Source: Parapedobacter pyrenivorans (lineage in GTDB: Bacteria; Bacteroidota; Bacteroidia; Sphingobacteriales; Sphingobacteriaceae). From it: 64,000 nucleotides of DNA. The notes under the pieces are model-generated. The model was not told the DNA's origin. It did not search any database and saw only the letters and a program-made list of their open reading frames with translations. The position numbers were made by a program, and so were the translations under genes. Location: the NCBI RefSeq assembly GCF_014636865.1, contig NZ_BMER01000005.1, positions 1-64,000 on the forward strand, in the 5' to 3' direction. Positions 21,715 to 29,140 of the stretch are shown piece by piece; the first letter of the stretch is position 1, and the number at the start of each line of letters is the position of its first letter.

Positions 21715-24254
21715 TAAAAGTCTACTTTCACGCTAAAACGTATTCCGCCCCGATCGACATCGGGATGGTTAAGATACGACAATCGCCGTACATATTCAAC
21801 ACGCAGCACATTCAAAATATTTTCCACCCCCGCACTCACCTCCATATAGGGTCTGCGAGCCAACATAAAGGTTGTCGGGTTGCCCAATGCATCCGTCGGA
21901 AGGAGATACGTCATAGGGTTGTGTGTTGGTCGATTCTCTGGTCGCACATCGCCATAGAGCAATTTGAACCCCGCCAGTTCGCGAATCTTCAGCTTTTTCA
22001 ACAGGGGTATTTTGTTTAGGATAAAGCCGTGGAGTCGATATTCGATGTTTAACTTGATGTAGCGATCGCTCACAAACTCAAGATCATTCATCAATGCATA
22101 GGAGCCTTGCGCCAGTGCATAGGTTCTGCTTGCATAAGGAATATCGAGTAAAGGAAAGGGTACCGCCCCGAATATATAACCTGTTCCCAAATTAATATCA
22201 GCCAACCCCAACTGCGAAAGAAATACGCGTTTCGACACATCAAGCCTCAACGTATGATAATTGTATTCCCCGCCCAAGAAGCCTTTTAATCCCATGTTGT
22301 AGCGCAGGTTGAATACCGGATATTCATTGATGATCGGCGAACGTTCCAGGTTCCGCTGAAAAAACTCCTCATTAGGTGCCCAGCGGAGGTCAATGCCCAG
22401 CTCTGCTGTTCGCAGCGATCGAATGGTGTCGCGATCGGCTGCCGTAATAAAATAAAGCTGGGCCGCCGGATCCTGTCGTTGGGAGGCAAATGAGGTTTGG
22501 AGCATCACATGATTCGCAAACTCAATCACGTGATTAAGCTTGAAAGCTTCGTAATAGGACCATTTATCCTGCTTTCCACTGCGAAAAGACCCGATAAAAC
22601 TATCGCCGTTGCGATAGGCCATTTGTTGGCCCGGCTCCCGCGCGTCTTGCTGGTACATGACATGTACATAATGCGATGGGTATTCGCCCACCCGCCGTCC
22701 ATTGAGCGAATATGCTGCGCCGCCAAAGAATTTCAGTCGATCATCCCGGACACCATAAGCCGCATAGGCTTCTGCATAAAGCTTTTCAGAAAATTGGCGG
22801 GTCGTGCGCCCACTAAGCCGTATGCGACTCCCTTCCAGATCGTTGAAGCTATAGGTGTACTCAAATGGGCCGAACTCCACGGGGCCGGCATTCACGTAGC
22901 CCTGTGCCAACAAATACCCCAGTTTTAAAGATCGCTTGAACGAGCGGTTGTGCCGCAGGCTATCCAGGTTGACATAGGTTTTTTCTTCCGCTTCGGTCAG
23001 CTGTACTGGTCGTTCCCTTTCCCAGTAGGTGTCTGTCTGTTGGTCTGCATCTTCCAACTTTACCCATTGTTGTCCGTTAAATGCACTCCCCGGGATGGGG
23101 GTCTTTATATCATAATCCGAAAAAACCAGTGTCCTTTGTCCGAATGCCCCGCGCTCACTTTCGAATAGTCCGAAGTTAATTTTTACATCGGAATAGGCCG
23201 GAAAGTAGATTCCATTACCATGCCGGCTAAAGCGCAGAGCTATATTTACATCATTTACCCAGTTAAGATTGGCACGGTGGTCTATCCAAATATCAGCCCG
23301 GCGTATCCCATAGTTGCCATCTAAGGTGACCTGCAATTTCCCGGAGAACAAACGATCTGTTTCATTTCTCGGCACGAATGTCAACTCTACGAATTGACCT
23401 TCGGCGTTTGAGATTGTGTCCGTGATAAAAAACTTATAAAATAGCGGAGCCGCATCAGCCGTTGGGCTAAGAAACGGCTTGTTTAAGATTAAAATATTGT
23501 TCTCATAGATATCTACATCGGTATGGATAAACCTGAAATAGCTTTCTATGTTTTCGTTATTTACATACCGTTGGTCGAGCTGCGTTTTTTTGTTGGCGGT
23601 AATGATGGTTTTAGCAGCCTTCGGTTGCAATCGCAGGTACCTTTTTGACAGGTTTTCTTCCAAATAGATGGGCAGTAGGGGCCTGCCGGGCACCAAGATT
23701 GTATCCACATTTTCAAATACATATCGGTATCCCTTAGCCAGTGCACTATTGGTCACAAACTTGGGCACATCACTCACCGCCATCATGATCTTTTCATAGG
23801 CACCGAATGATACATAATCGAAGCGCGTCAAACGGTTCACGTGCTTATGCTCGATGACCTTGCCAATAAGTGCCACCGCCGGGTTATTTCGATTGCGGTA
23901 CCGCCCCTTTCCTTGGATAACCACCTCATCAAGCGTCTGTAAACCCTCCTCCAGTTCCACGTCAATGATCTGCGATCGGCTTGTATCAATCGGCTTCGTA
24001 ACCGTTTCATAGCCCAGCGCACTAAATCGGATATGTGTAGCCGCCCTCTCGGAGGTCAGCGTATAGTTGCCAAGGCTATCGGTAGAGGTACCATGTGTTG
24101 TATGTAGCAATAATACCGTGGCACTGGCGATGCCTTCACCTGAAACGGCGTCAACCACCCTTCCCTTGATAATCGATTGCGCAAAAAGCGATGAAAAGGC
24201 GATCGTCCCTACCAATGTTAGCATTTCTTTCAAAGCAGCGAATCGTATTCTCAT
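21714..24254 (-). CDS. DUF5686/CarboxypepD_reg-like outer-membrane protein
   Basis: This 846-aa protein has a signal peptide (ends SSLFAQ) and an N-terminal carboxypeptidase-regulatory-like domain (KGRVVDAVSGEGIASATVLL to residues about 110). The long C-terminal region has beta-barrel-like strands, ending with an aromatic residue (SVKVDF). It matches the DUF5686 family of Bacteroidota outer-membrane proteins, whose role is unknown. It is the first gene of a three-gene operon and overlaps the crotonase start by one base. An alternative start a few codons in (MLTLVG) is possible. Confidence 0.82.
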   Translation of the reverse strand: MRIRFAALKEMLTLVGTIAFSSLFAQSIIKGRVVDAVSGEGIASATVLLLHTTHGTSTDSLGNYTLTSERAATHIRFSALGYETVTKPIDTSRSQIIDVELEEGLQTLDEVVIQGKGRYRNRNNPAVALIGKVIEHKHVNRLTRFDYVSFGAYEKIMMAVSDVPKFVTNSALAKGYRYVFENVDTILVPGRPLLPIYLEENLSKRYLRLQPKAAKTIITANKKTQLDQRYVNNENIESYFRFIHTDVDIYENNILILNKPFLSPTADAAPLFYKFFITDTISNAEGQFVELTFVPRNETDRLFSGKLQVTLDGNYGIRRADIWIDHRANLNWVNDVNIALRFSRHGNGIYFPAYSDVKINFGLFESERGAFGQRTLVFSDYDIKTPIPGSAFNGQQWVKLEDADQQTDTYWERERPVQLTEAEEKTYVNLDSLRHNRSFKRSLKLGYLLAQGYVNAGPVEFGPFEYTYSFNDLEGSRIRLSGRTTRQFSEKLYAEAYAAYGVRDDRLKFFGGAAYSLNGRRVGEYPSHYVHVMYQQDAREPGQQMAYRNGDSFIGSFRSGKQDKWSYYEAFKLNHVIEFANHVMLQTSFASQRQDPAAQLYFITAADRDTIRSLRTAELGIDLRWAPNEEFFQRNLERSPIINEYPVFNLRYNMGLKGFLGGEYNYHTLRLDVSKRVFLSQLGLADINLGTGYIFGAVPFPLLDIPYASRTYALAQGSYALMNDLEFVSDRYIKLNIEYRLHGFILNKIPLLKKLKIRELAGFKLLYGDVRPENRPTHNPMTYLLPTDALGNPTTFMLARRPYMEVSAGVENILNVLRVEYVRRLSYLNHPDVDRGGIRFSVKVDF

Positions 24255-24422
24255 AGCGGCCCGTTCCGTTTCATACCTAACGTGTATAAACGTTCACAAG
24301 ATACAATTTGTTGAGAAGTTTAAAAAGATTGTCATACCGGCAGGCCAATTGTCTTATTTTTAATTAGCTCCAAAAAGAAAGCCCCAAAACGGGAGAATCG
24401 AGGCTGTTTACAGTTACATTCC

Positions 24423-24456
24423 AAAAATAAAAAACCCCGCGGTACCATACGCGGGG
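24423..24456 (-). terminator. Terminator of tRNA-Arg
   Basis: On the minus strand CCCCGCG (24456-24450) pairs with CGCGGGG (24441-24435) and is followed by TTTTTTATTTTT. It begins 3 nt after the tRNA 3' end. Confidence 0.9.
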
Positions 24457-24459
24457 TCG

Positions 24460-24531
24460 TAGCCTCGACGGGAATCGAACCCATATCTAAAGTTTAGGAA
24501 ACTTCTATTCTATCCGTTGAACTACGAGGCC
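24460..24531 (-). tRNA. tRNA-Arg (CCT)
   Basis: Cloverleaf on the minus strand: acceptor GGCCTCG pairs with CGAGGCT (terminal G-U), anticodon stem GAAGT/ACTTT with loop TTCCTAA giving anticodon CCT, T-arm ATGGG-TTCGATT-CCCGT. It reads AGG. CCA is not encoded. It stands alone with its own terminator. Confidence 0.94.
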
Positions 24532-24705
24532 AGAAATTCCGCATGCAAACATACGATTTTACGCAAATAAATTGAAAATGAATGACGAAAATCATAATCA
24601 TCACCCAAAGGCCGGTGAAATAGAACGCCATTTTCGAAAGGGCAATCGATAGCTATTCTATATAGCGCATCGATAAAAACGATAATTCTTCCACGCAATA
24701 AACCG

Positions 24706-24713
24706 TACCTTTG
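24706..24713 (+). promoter_or_regulatory. -7 box of peroxiredoxin operon
   Basis: TACCTTTG matches TAnnTTTG, 29 nt before the ATG. A purine-rich AAAGGA ribosome-binding sequence lies between them. Confidence 0.65.
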
Positions 24714-24742
24714 CAGCAACAAATTTTAAAGGATACAACACT

Positions 24743-25387
24743 ATGAGTTTTACAGGAAAAAAATTCCCTAACGTTACGGTTGATGCAATTGACTACCTCG
24801 GTGACAATTTGTCCATCAACATTTTTGAAGAAGCTACAAAGAACGGAAAAAAAGTATTATTGTTTTGGTACCCCAAGGACTTCACGTTTGTATGTCCTAC
24901 AGAATTACATGCTTTTCAAGACGCGCTACCCGAGTTCGAAAAACGCAATACCATTGTCGTCGGCGCGTCATGCGATACGAATGAGGTACACTTTGCCTGG
25001 TTGAATACAACCAAAGATAATGGTGGTATCGAAGGGGTAACCTATCCCATCCTTGCCGACACCAACCGCAATCTTTCCCGCATATTGGGTATCTTAGAAG
25101 GCGAAGAAAAGGAAAGCGAAGAATTTGGCTATATTTTCGAAGGTTCTAACGTAACCTTCCGCGCCACATACCTCATCGATGAGGATGGCAAAGTATTCCA
25201 CGAAAGCGTAAACGATATGCCCGTAGGCCGGAACGTGAAGGAATACATCCGGCTAATCGATGCATATGCGCACGTGCAGAAATTTGGTGAAGTCTGCCCA
25301 GCGAACTGGGAAGAGGGCAAAGATGCTATGCACGCCAACCGCGAAGGAGTAGCGGCATACCTTTCCAGCCAACCGGCAATGAACTGA
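24743..25387 (+). CDS. Peroxiredoxin (AhpC/2-Cys Prx type)
   Basis: This 214-aa thiol peroxidase reduces hydrogen peroxide and organic peroxides. The peroxidatic Cys51 sits in FTFVCPTE; the resolving Cys185 in FGEVCPANW; the supporting Arg140 in TFRATYLID. Length and C-terminal EVCPANW fit typical 2-Cys Prx1/AhpC. No AhpF is nearby. Its electron donor is plausibly the thioredoxin encoded 109 nt downstream in the same direction. Promoter TACCTTTG and a good ribosome-binding site precede the gene. Confidence 0.94.
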   Translation: MSFTGKKFPNVTVDAIDYLGDNLSINIFEEATKNGKKVLLFWYPKDFTFVCPTELHAFQDALPEFEKRNTIVVGASCDTNEVHFAWLNTTKDNGGIEGVTYPILADTNRNLSRILGILEGEEKESEEFGYIFEGSNVTFRATYLIDEDGKVFHESVNDMPVGRNVKEYIRLIDAYAHVQKFGEVCPANWEEGKDAMHANREGVAAYLSSQPAMN

Positions 25388-25404
25388 AGTTCGTTATAGA
25401 TTTT

Positions 25405-25448
25405 CAAAGGCCCGTGGATGACCGCAATGGATTGCTCACAGGCCTTTG
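25405..25448 (+). other. Structured RNA hairpin between Prx and Trx genes
   Basis: CAAAGGCC (25405-25412) pairs with GGCCTTTG (25441-25448), with GTG/CAC and a small inner GCAA/TTGC helix between. There is no U-tract, so it is probably not a terminator. It could be an mRNA processing or stability element that sets different levels of Prx and Trx. Confidence 0.5.
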
Positions 25449-25496
25449 TAATGAATCGACCTAAGTCAATCTGTTGGTTTTAAAACGAAAAGAAAA

Positions 25497-25811
25497 ATGT
25501 TACAGGAATTAGAAAACGACAACCTAGCCGATATCGTAAAAAGCAACGACGTCGTATTGGTTCAATATTCTGCCACGTGGTGTGGCAATTGTAAAATCAT
25601 GAAACCGAAGTTCAAGAAATTGGCATCGGAAAATGACCAAATCTCATTTGTCATCGCGGATGCCGAGCGCTTCCCGCAGTCGAGGCAACTGGCAAATGTT
25701 AGCAACTTACCCACCTTCGCCGCGTTCAAAAACGGTCAGCTGGTAAATCAGGTGCAGACCAATAAGTTTGATCCATTAATCGATTTACTCAATGAAGTTG
25801 CCCATAATTAA
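25497..25811 (+). CDS. Thioredoxin family protein
   Basis: This 104-aa thioredoxin-fold protein carries the redox motif WCGNC (Cys29, Cys32) and the cis-proline (Pro72) in SNLPTFAAF. No signal peptide is present, so it acts in the cytoplasm. The CGNC active site differs from the CGPC of housekeeping thioredoxin, suggesting a dedicated partner. It follows peroxiredoxin and overlaps the next small gene by 20 nt. The natural inference is that it reduces the adjacent peroxiredoxin. Confidence 0.9.
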   Translation: MLQELENDNLADIVKSNDVVLVQYSATWCGNCKIMKPKFKKLASENDQISFVIADAERFPQSRQLANVSNLPTFAAFKNGQLVNQVQTNKFDPLIDLLNEVAHN

Positions 25812-26052
25812 ACACCTAGCCGAATTTATTGAACAGAACGACCAGGATTATATCCTCGAAACCATTGAAACCCTCGAATCGCTCACCGAAGTTCCTTCTC
25901 TGAAGGATGAGGAGCTGGATGTCATTGGCGAACTCATTTCAAACCTATATGGTGCTATTGAAGTAGATAAGCTGGTGAAAACCGGAATGGAGCGGAAGGA
26001 AGCGCTCAATGTGTTTATGAAGCGTGTGCTGGGGTCGATCGACAAGGTTTGA
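25792..26052 (+). CDS. Small acidic protein, DUF6952-like
   Basis: This 86-aa, mostly alpha-helical and acidic protein contains ETIETLESLTEVPSLKDEEL and FMKRVLGSIDK. I recall it as a Bacteroidota family named DUF6952 that follows peroxiredoxin and thioredoxin genes; its function is unknown. It overlaps the thioredoxin gene by 20 nt, so translational coupling is likely. There is no cysteine, so it is not itself a redox carrier. A role as partner or adaptor of the Prx/Trx pair is inference from the operon only. Confidence 0.75.
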   Translation: MKLPIIKHLAEFIEQNDQDYILETIETLESLTEVPSLKDEELDVIGELISNLYGAIEVDKLVKTGMERKEALNVFMKRVLGSIDKV

Positions 26053-26145
26053 TCCGGCACGATGTTTTCTGCCTGCATTGTTTAAAACACGCCTTTTGTG
26101 GAAAACTTGCCAAAGCCCCCCGGTCGGGTATTCTTTGCTTTGTCG

Positions 26146-26153
26146 TATCTTTA
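26146..26153 (+). promoter_or_regulatory. Orphan -7-like box upstream of a possible small RNA
   Basis: TATCTTTA differs from TAnnTTTG at the last base only. It is followed by about 130 nt without a protein gene and then a strong terminator. Confidence 0.3.
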
Positions 26154-26156
26154 CCG

Positions 26157-26320
26157 TTGTTAAAGGTTAATTTCTTAAAGCCGAGCTTTTGAATTTCTTT
26201 GATAAAGGCAGTCGCCCCTTCCTGATAGCGCTTGTCAAAGCGAGGGTTTTAAGATTTAAATGATTTTTTAATTGTTAATTTGCAAAAGCCGTCCCGGTGC
26301 TCTTCGGGACGGCTTTTGTT
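26157..26320 (+). ncRNA. Candidate small RNA between DUF6952-like and PIG-L genes
   Basis: The 327-nt gap 26053-26379 has no convincing ORF. A -7-like box (26146-26153) is followed by sequence with a short hairpin (CGCTT-GTCA-AAGCG) and then the terminator at 26284-26320. Promoter, structure and terminator without an ORF fit a small RNA of about 160 nt. The alternative is that this is only the 3' UTR and terminator of the Prx operon. I do not recognise an RNA family. Confidence 0.3.
26284..26320 (+). terminator. Terminator before the PIG-L gene
   Basis: Perfect 13-bp stem AAAAGCCGTCCCG/CGGGACGGCTTTT (26284-26296 with 26305-26317), loop of 8 nt, T-rich tail. It ends the Prx-Trx-DUF6952 operon and/or a small RNA. 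Confidence 0.88.
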
Positions 26321-26367
26321 TTGTAAAATTTATGTGAGCGGTGCAGATTCGTAAACATTTTAAGCGT

Positions 26368-26375
26368 TATCTTTA
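26368..26375 (+). promoter_or_regulatory. -7 box of PIG-L gene
   Basis: TATCTTTA (one mismatch to TAnnTTTG) ends 4 nt before the ATG at 26380. This implies a leaderless message. Confidence 0.45.
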
Positions 26376-26379
26376 GGCC

Positions 26380-28818
26380 ATGGACATAAAACGACTCGTA
26401 TTACCCCCGTTTATACTATTAATAACCACGCTATCCCTTGCCCAGGCATCGCATCCGCAGCACGCCGGCGAAATCAAACAGGCCATCAAGAAGCTGAATA
26501 CGTTGGGTTCGGTGTTATATTTTGCAGCGCATCCCGACGATGAAAACACCCGGCTGATTGCCTGGCTCGCCAAAGAAAAGCTTTACCGCACAGGCTATCT
26601 TTCACTGACACGGGGAGACGGTGGACAAAATCTCATCGGCACGGAGCAAGCCGAAGAACTTGGGCTTATCCGCACCAATGAATTGCTCGCTGCAAGGCAG
26701 GTGGATGGGGGAGAGCAGTTTTTCTCAAAAGCCCTCGACTTCGGCTTCTCGAAAACGTGGGACGAGACCTTTCATATCTGGGGACGAGACGAAATCCTCG
26801 CCGACGCCGTGTGGGTAATCCGAAAATTCAGGCCGGACGTGATCATCACTCGCTTCCCGCCCGATGAGCGGGCAGGCCACGGACACCACCAAGCTTCTGC
26901 AATACTAGCTATTGACGCCTTTAAAGCAGCGGCCGACCCCAACCGGTTCCCCGAGCAGTTAGATGAGGTGGAAACATGGCAAGCCAAGCGTCTCCTATGG
27001 AATACGTCGAGCTTTTTTCAGGGATCTCCGCCTTCCGCAGATCATTTCCTCATGAATATCGGCGATTATAACCCTTTCATCGGCCAATCTTACGGTGAGC
27101 TCGCCGCCGAGAGCCGATCGAACCATAAAAGTCAAGGGTTCGGAGCTGCACGCCAACGCGGAAACAGTGTCGAACGGTTTGAAGTACTGCTGGGTGATGC
27201 TCCGGAAAAAACATTGTTTGACGGCGTTGAAACCTCTTGGAAACGGGTCAACGGCGGTGCCCATATTACACAACGGATTGCCTCAATCGATAGCGCGTTC
27301 GATATGGAGCATCCCGAAAAATCCATCGGCGGTTTGATGGATTTGTTAGATGCCGTCGCGAGCACGGAAGACAGCTACTGGAAGGAGCAGAAGACTGCCG
27401 AAATCAAGGATCTCATTTTAGCTTGCGGCGGAATATGGTTTGAAAGCTACGCGCCCACAGCTAAATTTGCCGTAGGCGAACAGATACCCATCAATACGGC
27501 GTTCATCGTGCGACGGCCCGGTATAGCGGTCGCGGTCGGGGATGATTTATTAACGTTTAATGAACTGCACGAGCAGTCTTCTCACTTCACTGCTACCACC
27601 ATTACACAGCCGTATTGGCTACGTCAGCCTCACGGACTGGGCCGTTTCGTAGTGGACAACCAAGCAGATGTCGGTCGTCCGGTAAACAATGACGCTCCAA
27701 AAACCTCCATTACCTTGCAAATCAATGGAAAGGCGCTCCTATTCGAACGCCCTATCGTATACAAATACACCCACCCCGTTAGGGGCGAAGTATATGAGCC
27801 GCTAACTATTGTCCCACGGATTACGGCCAATCTGGGTCAAAAGGCCCTTGTATTCAATGGCAATGGGCCCAAAACGCTGGAGGTGCTCTTCACCGCGCAC
27901 ACGCAAGAAGAAATTTCGGCGACGGCCTCCTTACAATTACCGCAGGGATGGCGGGCCGAACCCAAACAGGTCATGTTAAACTTTTCAGCCAAGGCGGAAG
28001 AATCCGTTTCCCGGTTTACCCTCTATCCGGCAGAAGACCCATCGCTTTCGGATTCGCTGAGCATCGTATTGCAGTATGCGGATTCGGCGGAAGCGGCCCG
28101 CGCTATTCAGTCCATCACGTACGAGCACATCCCAAAAATTACCTGGTTTCCACCGGCGATGGCCCGTCTAACCAAGGTGGAAACAGGCGTATCGGCCACC
28201 CGCATCGGTTATTTGCCCGGTGCCGGAGACTTGATTCCCGAGGCCTTACGAGAAATCGGTCTGCATGTGACTGTGCTAAACGAGCAAGACCTATTGTCGG
28301 GCAATTTGTCCCAATACGATGCGATTATTACGGGCATACGGTTATACAACACCAATCAACGGATGTCACATATCCAGCCCCGCCTGCTGCAGTATGTCAA
28401 TGATGGTGGGACATTGCTGATACAATACAATGTAAGTGGCGGGATGCGCACGCCCGAACTCGGACCCTATCCCTTAACGCTTAGCCGGAGCAGGGTAACC
28501 GATGAGGCGGCCCCCGTTACCATCCTCAATCCCGACAGCCCGGTGTTGAATTACCCCAACAACATCACAGATGCCGACTTTGAAGGATGGATACAGGAGC
28601 GCGGGCTGTATTTCGTGGGGGAGGCTGCCCGGCAATACGACAGACCCCTCAGCATGGCCGATCCCGGTGAGTCGCCCAATGACGGCTCACTATTGGTAGC
28701 ACGTTACGGCAAAGGTAACTTTGTTTATACATCGCTTGCTTTTTTCAGGCAATTGCCCGCGGGCGTGCCGGGCGCATACAGATTATTCGTAAATTTGCTA
28801 GCAAAACCCAAAGATTAA
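26380..28818 (+). CDS. PIG-L family deacetylase with C-terminal GATase1-like domain
   Basis: This 812-aa exported protein (signal ends SLAQA) starts with a PIG-L/LmbE zinc-dependent deacetylase domain. The metal motif AAHPDDE is at residues 49-55 and the second histidine cluster AGHGHHQAS at 165-173. The family removes N-acetyl groups from sugars or glycoconjugates. A middle beta-sandwich region follows. The C-terminal part (from about residue 605, RIGYLPGAGDLIPEALREIG) looks like a class-I glutamine-amidotransferase-like fold without a visible catalytic Cys. The substrate is unknown. Two small membrane-protein genes and a sodium:solute symporter follow in tight spacing, suggesting joint release and uptake of a small molecule. 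Confidence 0.87.
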   Translation: MDIKRLVLPPFILLITTLSLAQASHPQHAGEIKQAIKKLNTLGSVLYFAAHPDDENTRLIAWLAKEKLYRTGYLSLTRGDGGQNLIGTEQAEELGLIRTNELLAARQVDGGEQFFSKALDFGFSKTWDETFHIWGRDEILADAVWVIRKFRPDVIITRFPPDERAGHGHHQASAILAIDAFKAAADPNRFPEQLDEVETWQAKRLLWNTSSFFQGSPPSADHFLMNIGDYNPFIGQSYGELAAESRSNHKSQGFGAARQRGNSVERFEVLLGDAPEKTLFDGVETSWKRVNGGAHITQRIASIDSAFDMEHPEKSIGGLMDLLDAVASTEDSYWKEQKTAEIKDLILACGGIWFESYAPTAKFAVGEQIPINTAFIVRRPGIAVAVGDDLLTFNELHEQSSHFTATTITQPYWLRQPHGLGRFVVDNQADVGRPVNNDAPKTSITLQINGKALLFERPIVYKYTHPVRGEVYEPLTIVPRITANLGQKALVFNGNGPKTLEVLFTAHTQEEISATASLQLPQGWRAEPKQVMLNFSAKAEESVSRFTLYPAEDPSLSDSLSIVLQYADSAEAARAIQSITYEHIPKITWFPPAMARLTKVETGVSATRIGYLPGAGDLIPEALREIGLHVTVLNEQDLLSGNLSQYDAIITGIRLYNTNQRMSHIQPRLLQYVNDGGTLLIQYNVSGGMRTPELGPYPLTLSRSRVTDEAAPVTILNPDSPVLNYPNNITDADFEGWIQERGLYFVGEAARQYDRPLSMADPGESPNDGSLLVARYGKGNFVYTSLAFFRQLPAGVPGAYRLFVNLLAKPKD

Positions 28819-28830
28819 ACGGACATTCAT

Positions 28831-29031
28831 ATGGAAAAACACATCGAAGAGCATTCCAACGGACAGCGTATCAGCAATTACTTCTATTTACTTGGTGCCG
28901 TATTTGGCGGGTTGACGGGCGTGCTCGTGCAAGAAGGCTTCATCGGTGCCGTCATTGGAGCAATAGTCGGATTGCTGTTTGCCGGCTTTTTTGTTGGCAC
29001 CTTGCTCAAAGGCCGCGAGCATGACCGATAA
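28831..29031 (+). CDS. Small glycine-rich membrane protein
   Basis: This 66-aa protein has two predicted membrane helices with glycine-zipper spacing (LLGAVFGGLTGVL, GAVIGAIVGLLFAGFFVGTLL). The family is not recognised. It lies 12 nt after the PIG-L gene and overlaps the next short gene by 11 nt, so it belongs to the PIG-L/symporter operon. It may aid assembly or stability of the symporter, but that is inference. Confidence 0.7.
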   Translation: MEKHIEEHSNGQRISNYFYLLGAVFGGLTGVLVQEGFIGAVIGAIVGLLFAGFFVGTLLKGREHDR

Positions 29032-29140
29032 AGGGCTGCCTCCCTTTGTCCGCAACTGGAAACGGTTCTATTGGATCGTGGTACTCTGGTTGCTGGTATT
29101 AATCCTGCTGTTTTACTTATTTACCAAATATTTCGGATGA
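29021..29140 (+). CDS. 39-aa single-pass membrane protein upstream of the symporter
   Basis: The ORF MTDKGLPPFVRNWKR... encodes 39 residues with one strongly hydrophobic helix (WIVVLWLLVLILLFYLF). It overlaps the preceding 66-aa gene by 11 nt, and its TGA overlaps the symporter ATG as ATGA (29137-29140). Such double overlap is hard to explain unless it is translated. A tiny membrane subunit or chaperone of the symporter is a reasonable guess. I do not recognise a named family. Confidence 0.65.
   Translation: MTDKGLPPFVRNWKRFYWIVVLWLLVLILLFYLFTKYFG

Noticed and set aside
22519-22530. AATCACGTGATT palindrome as a third parS site
   Set aside because: It shares only the CACGTG core; the flanks do not match GTTNCACGTGNAAC. 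It lies in the coding region of the DUF5686 gene.
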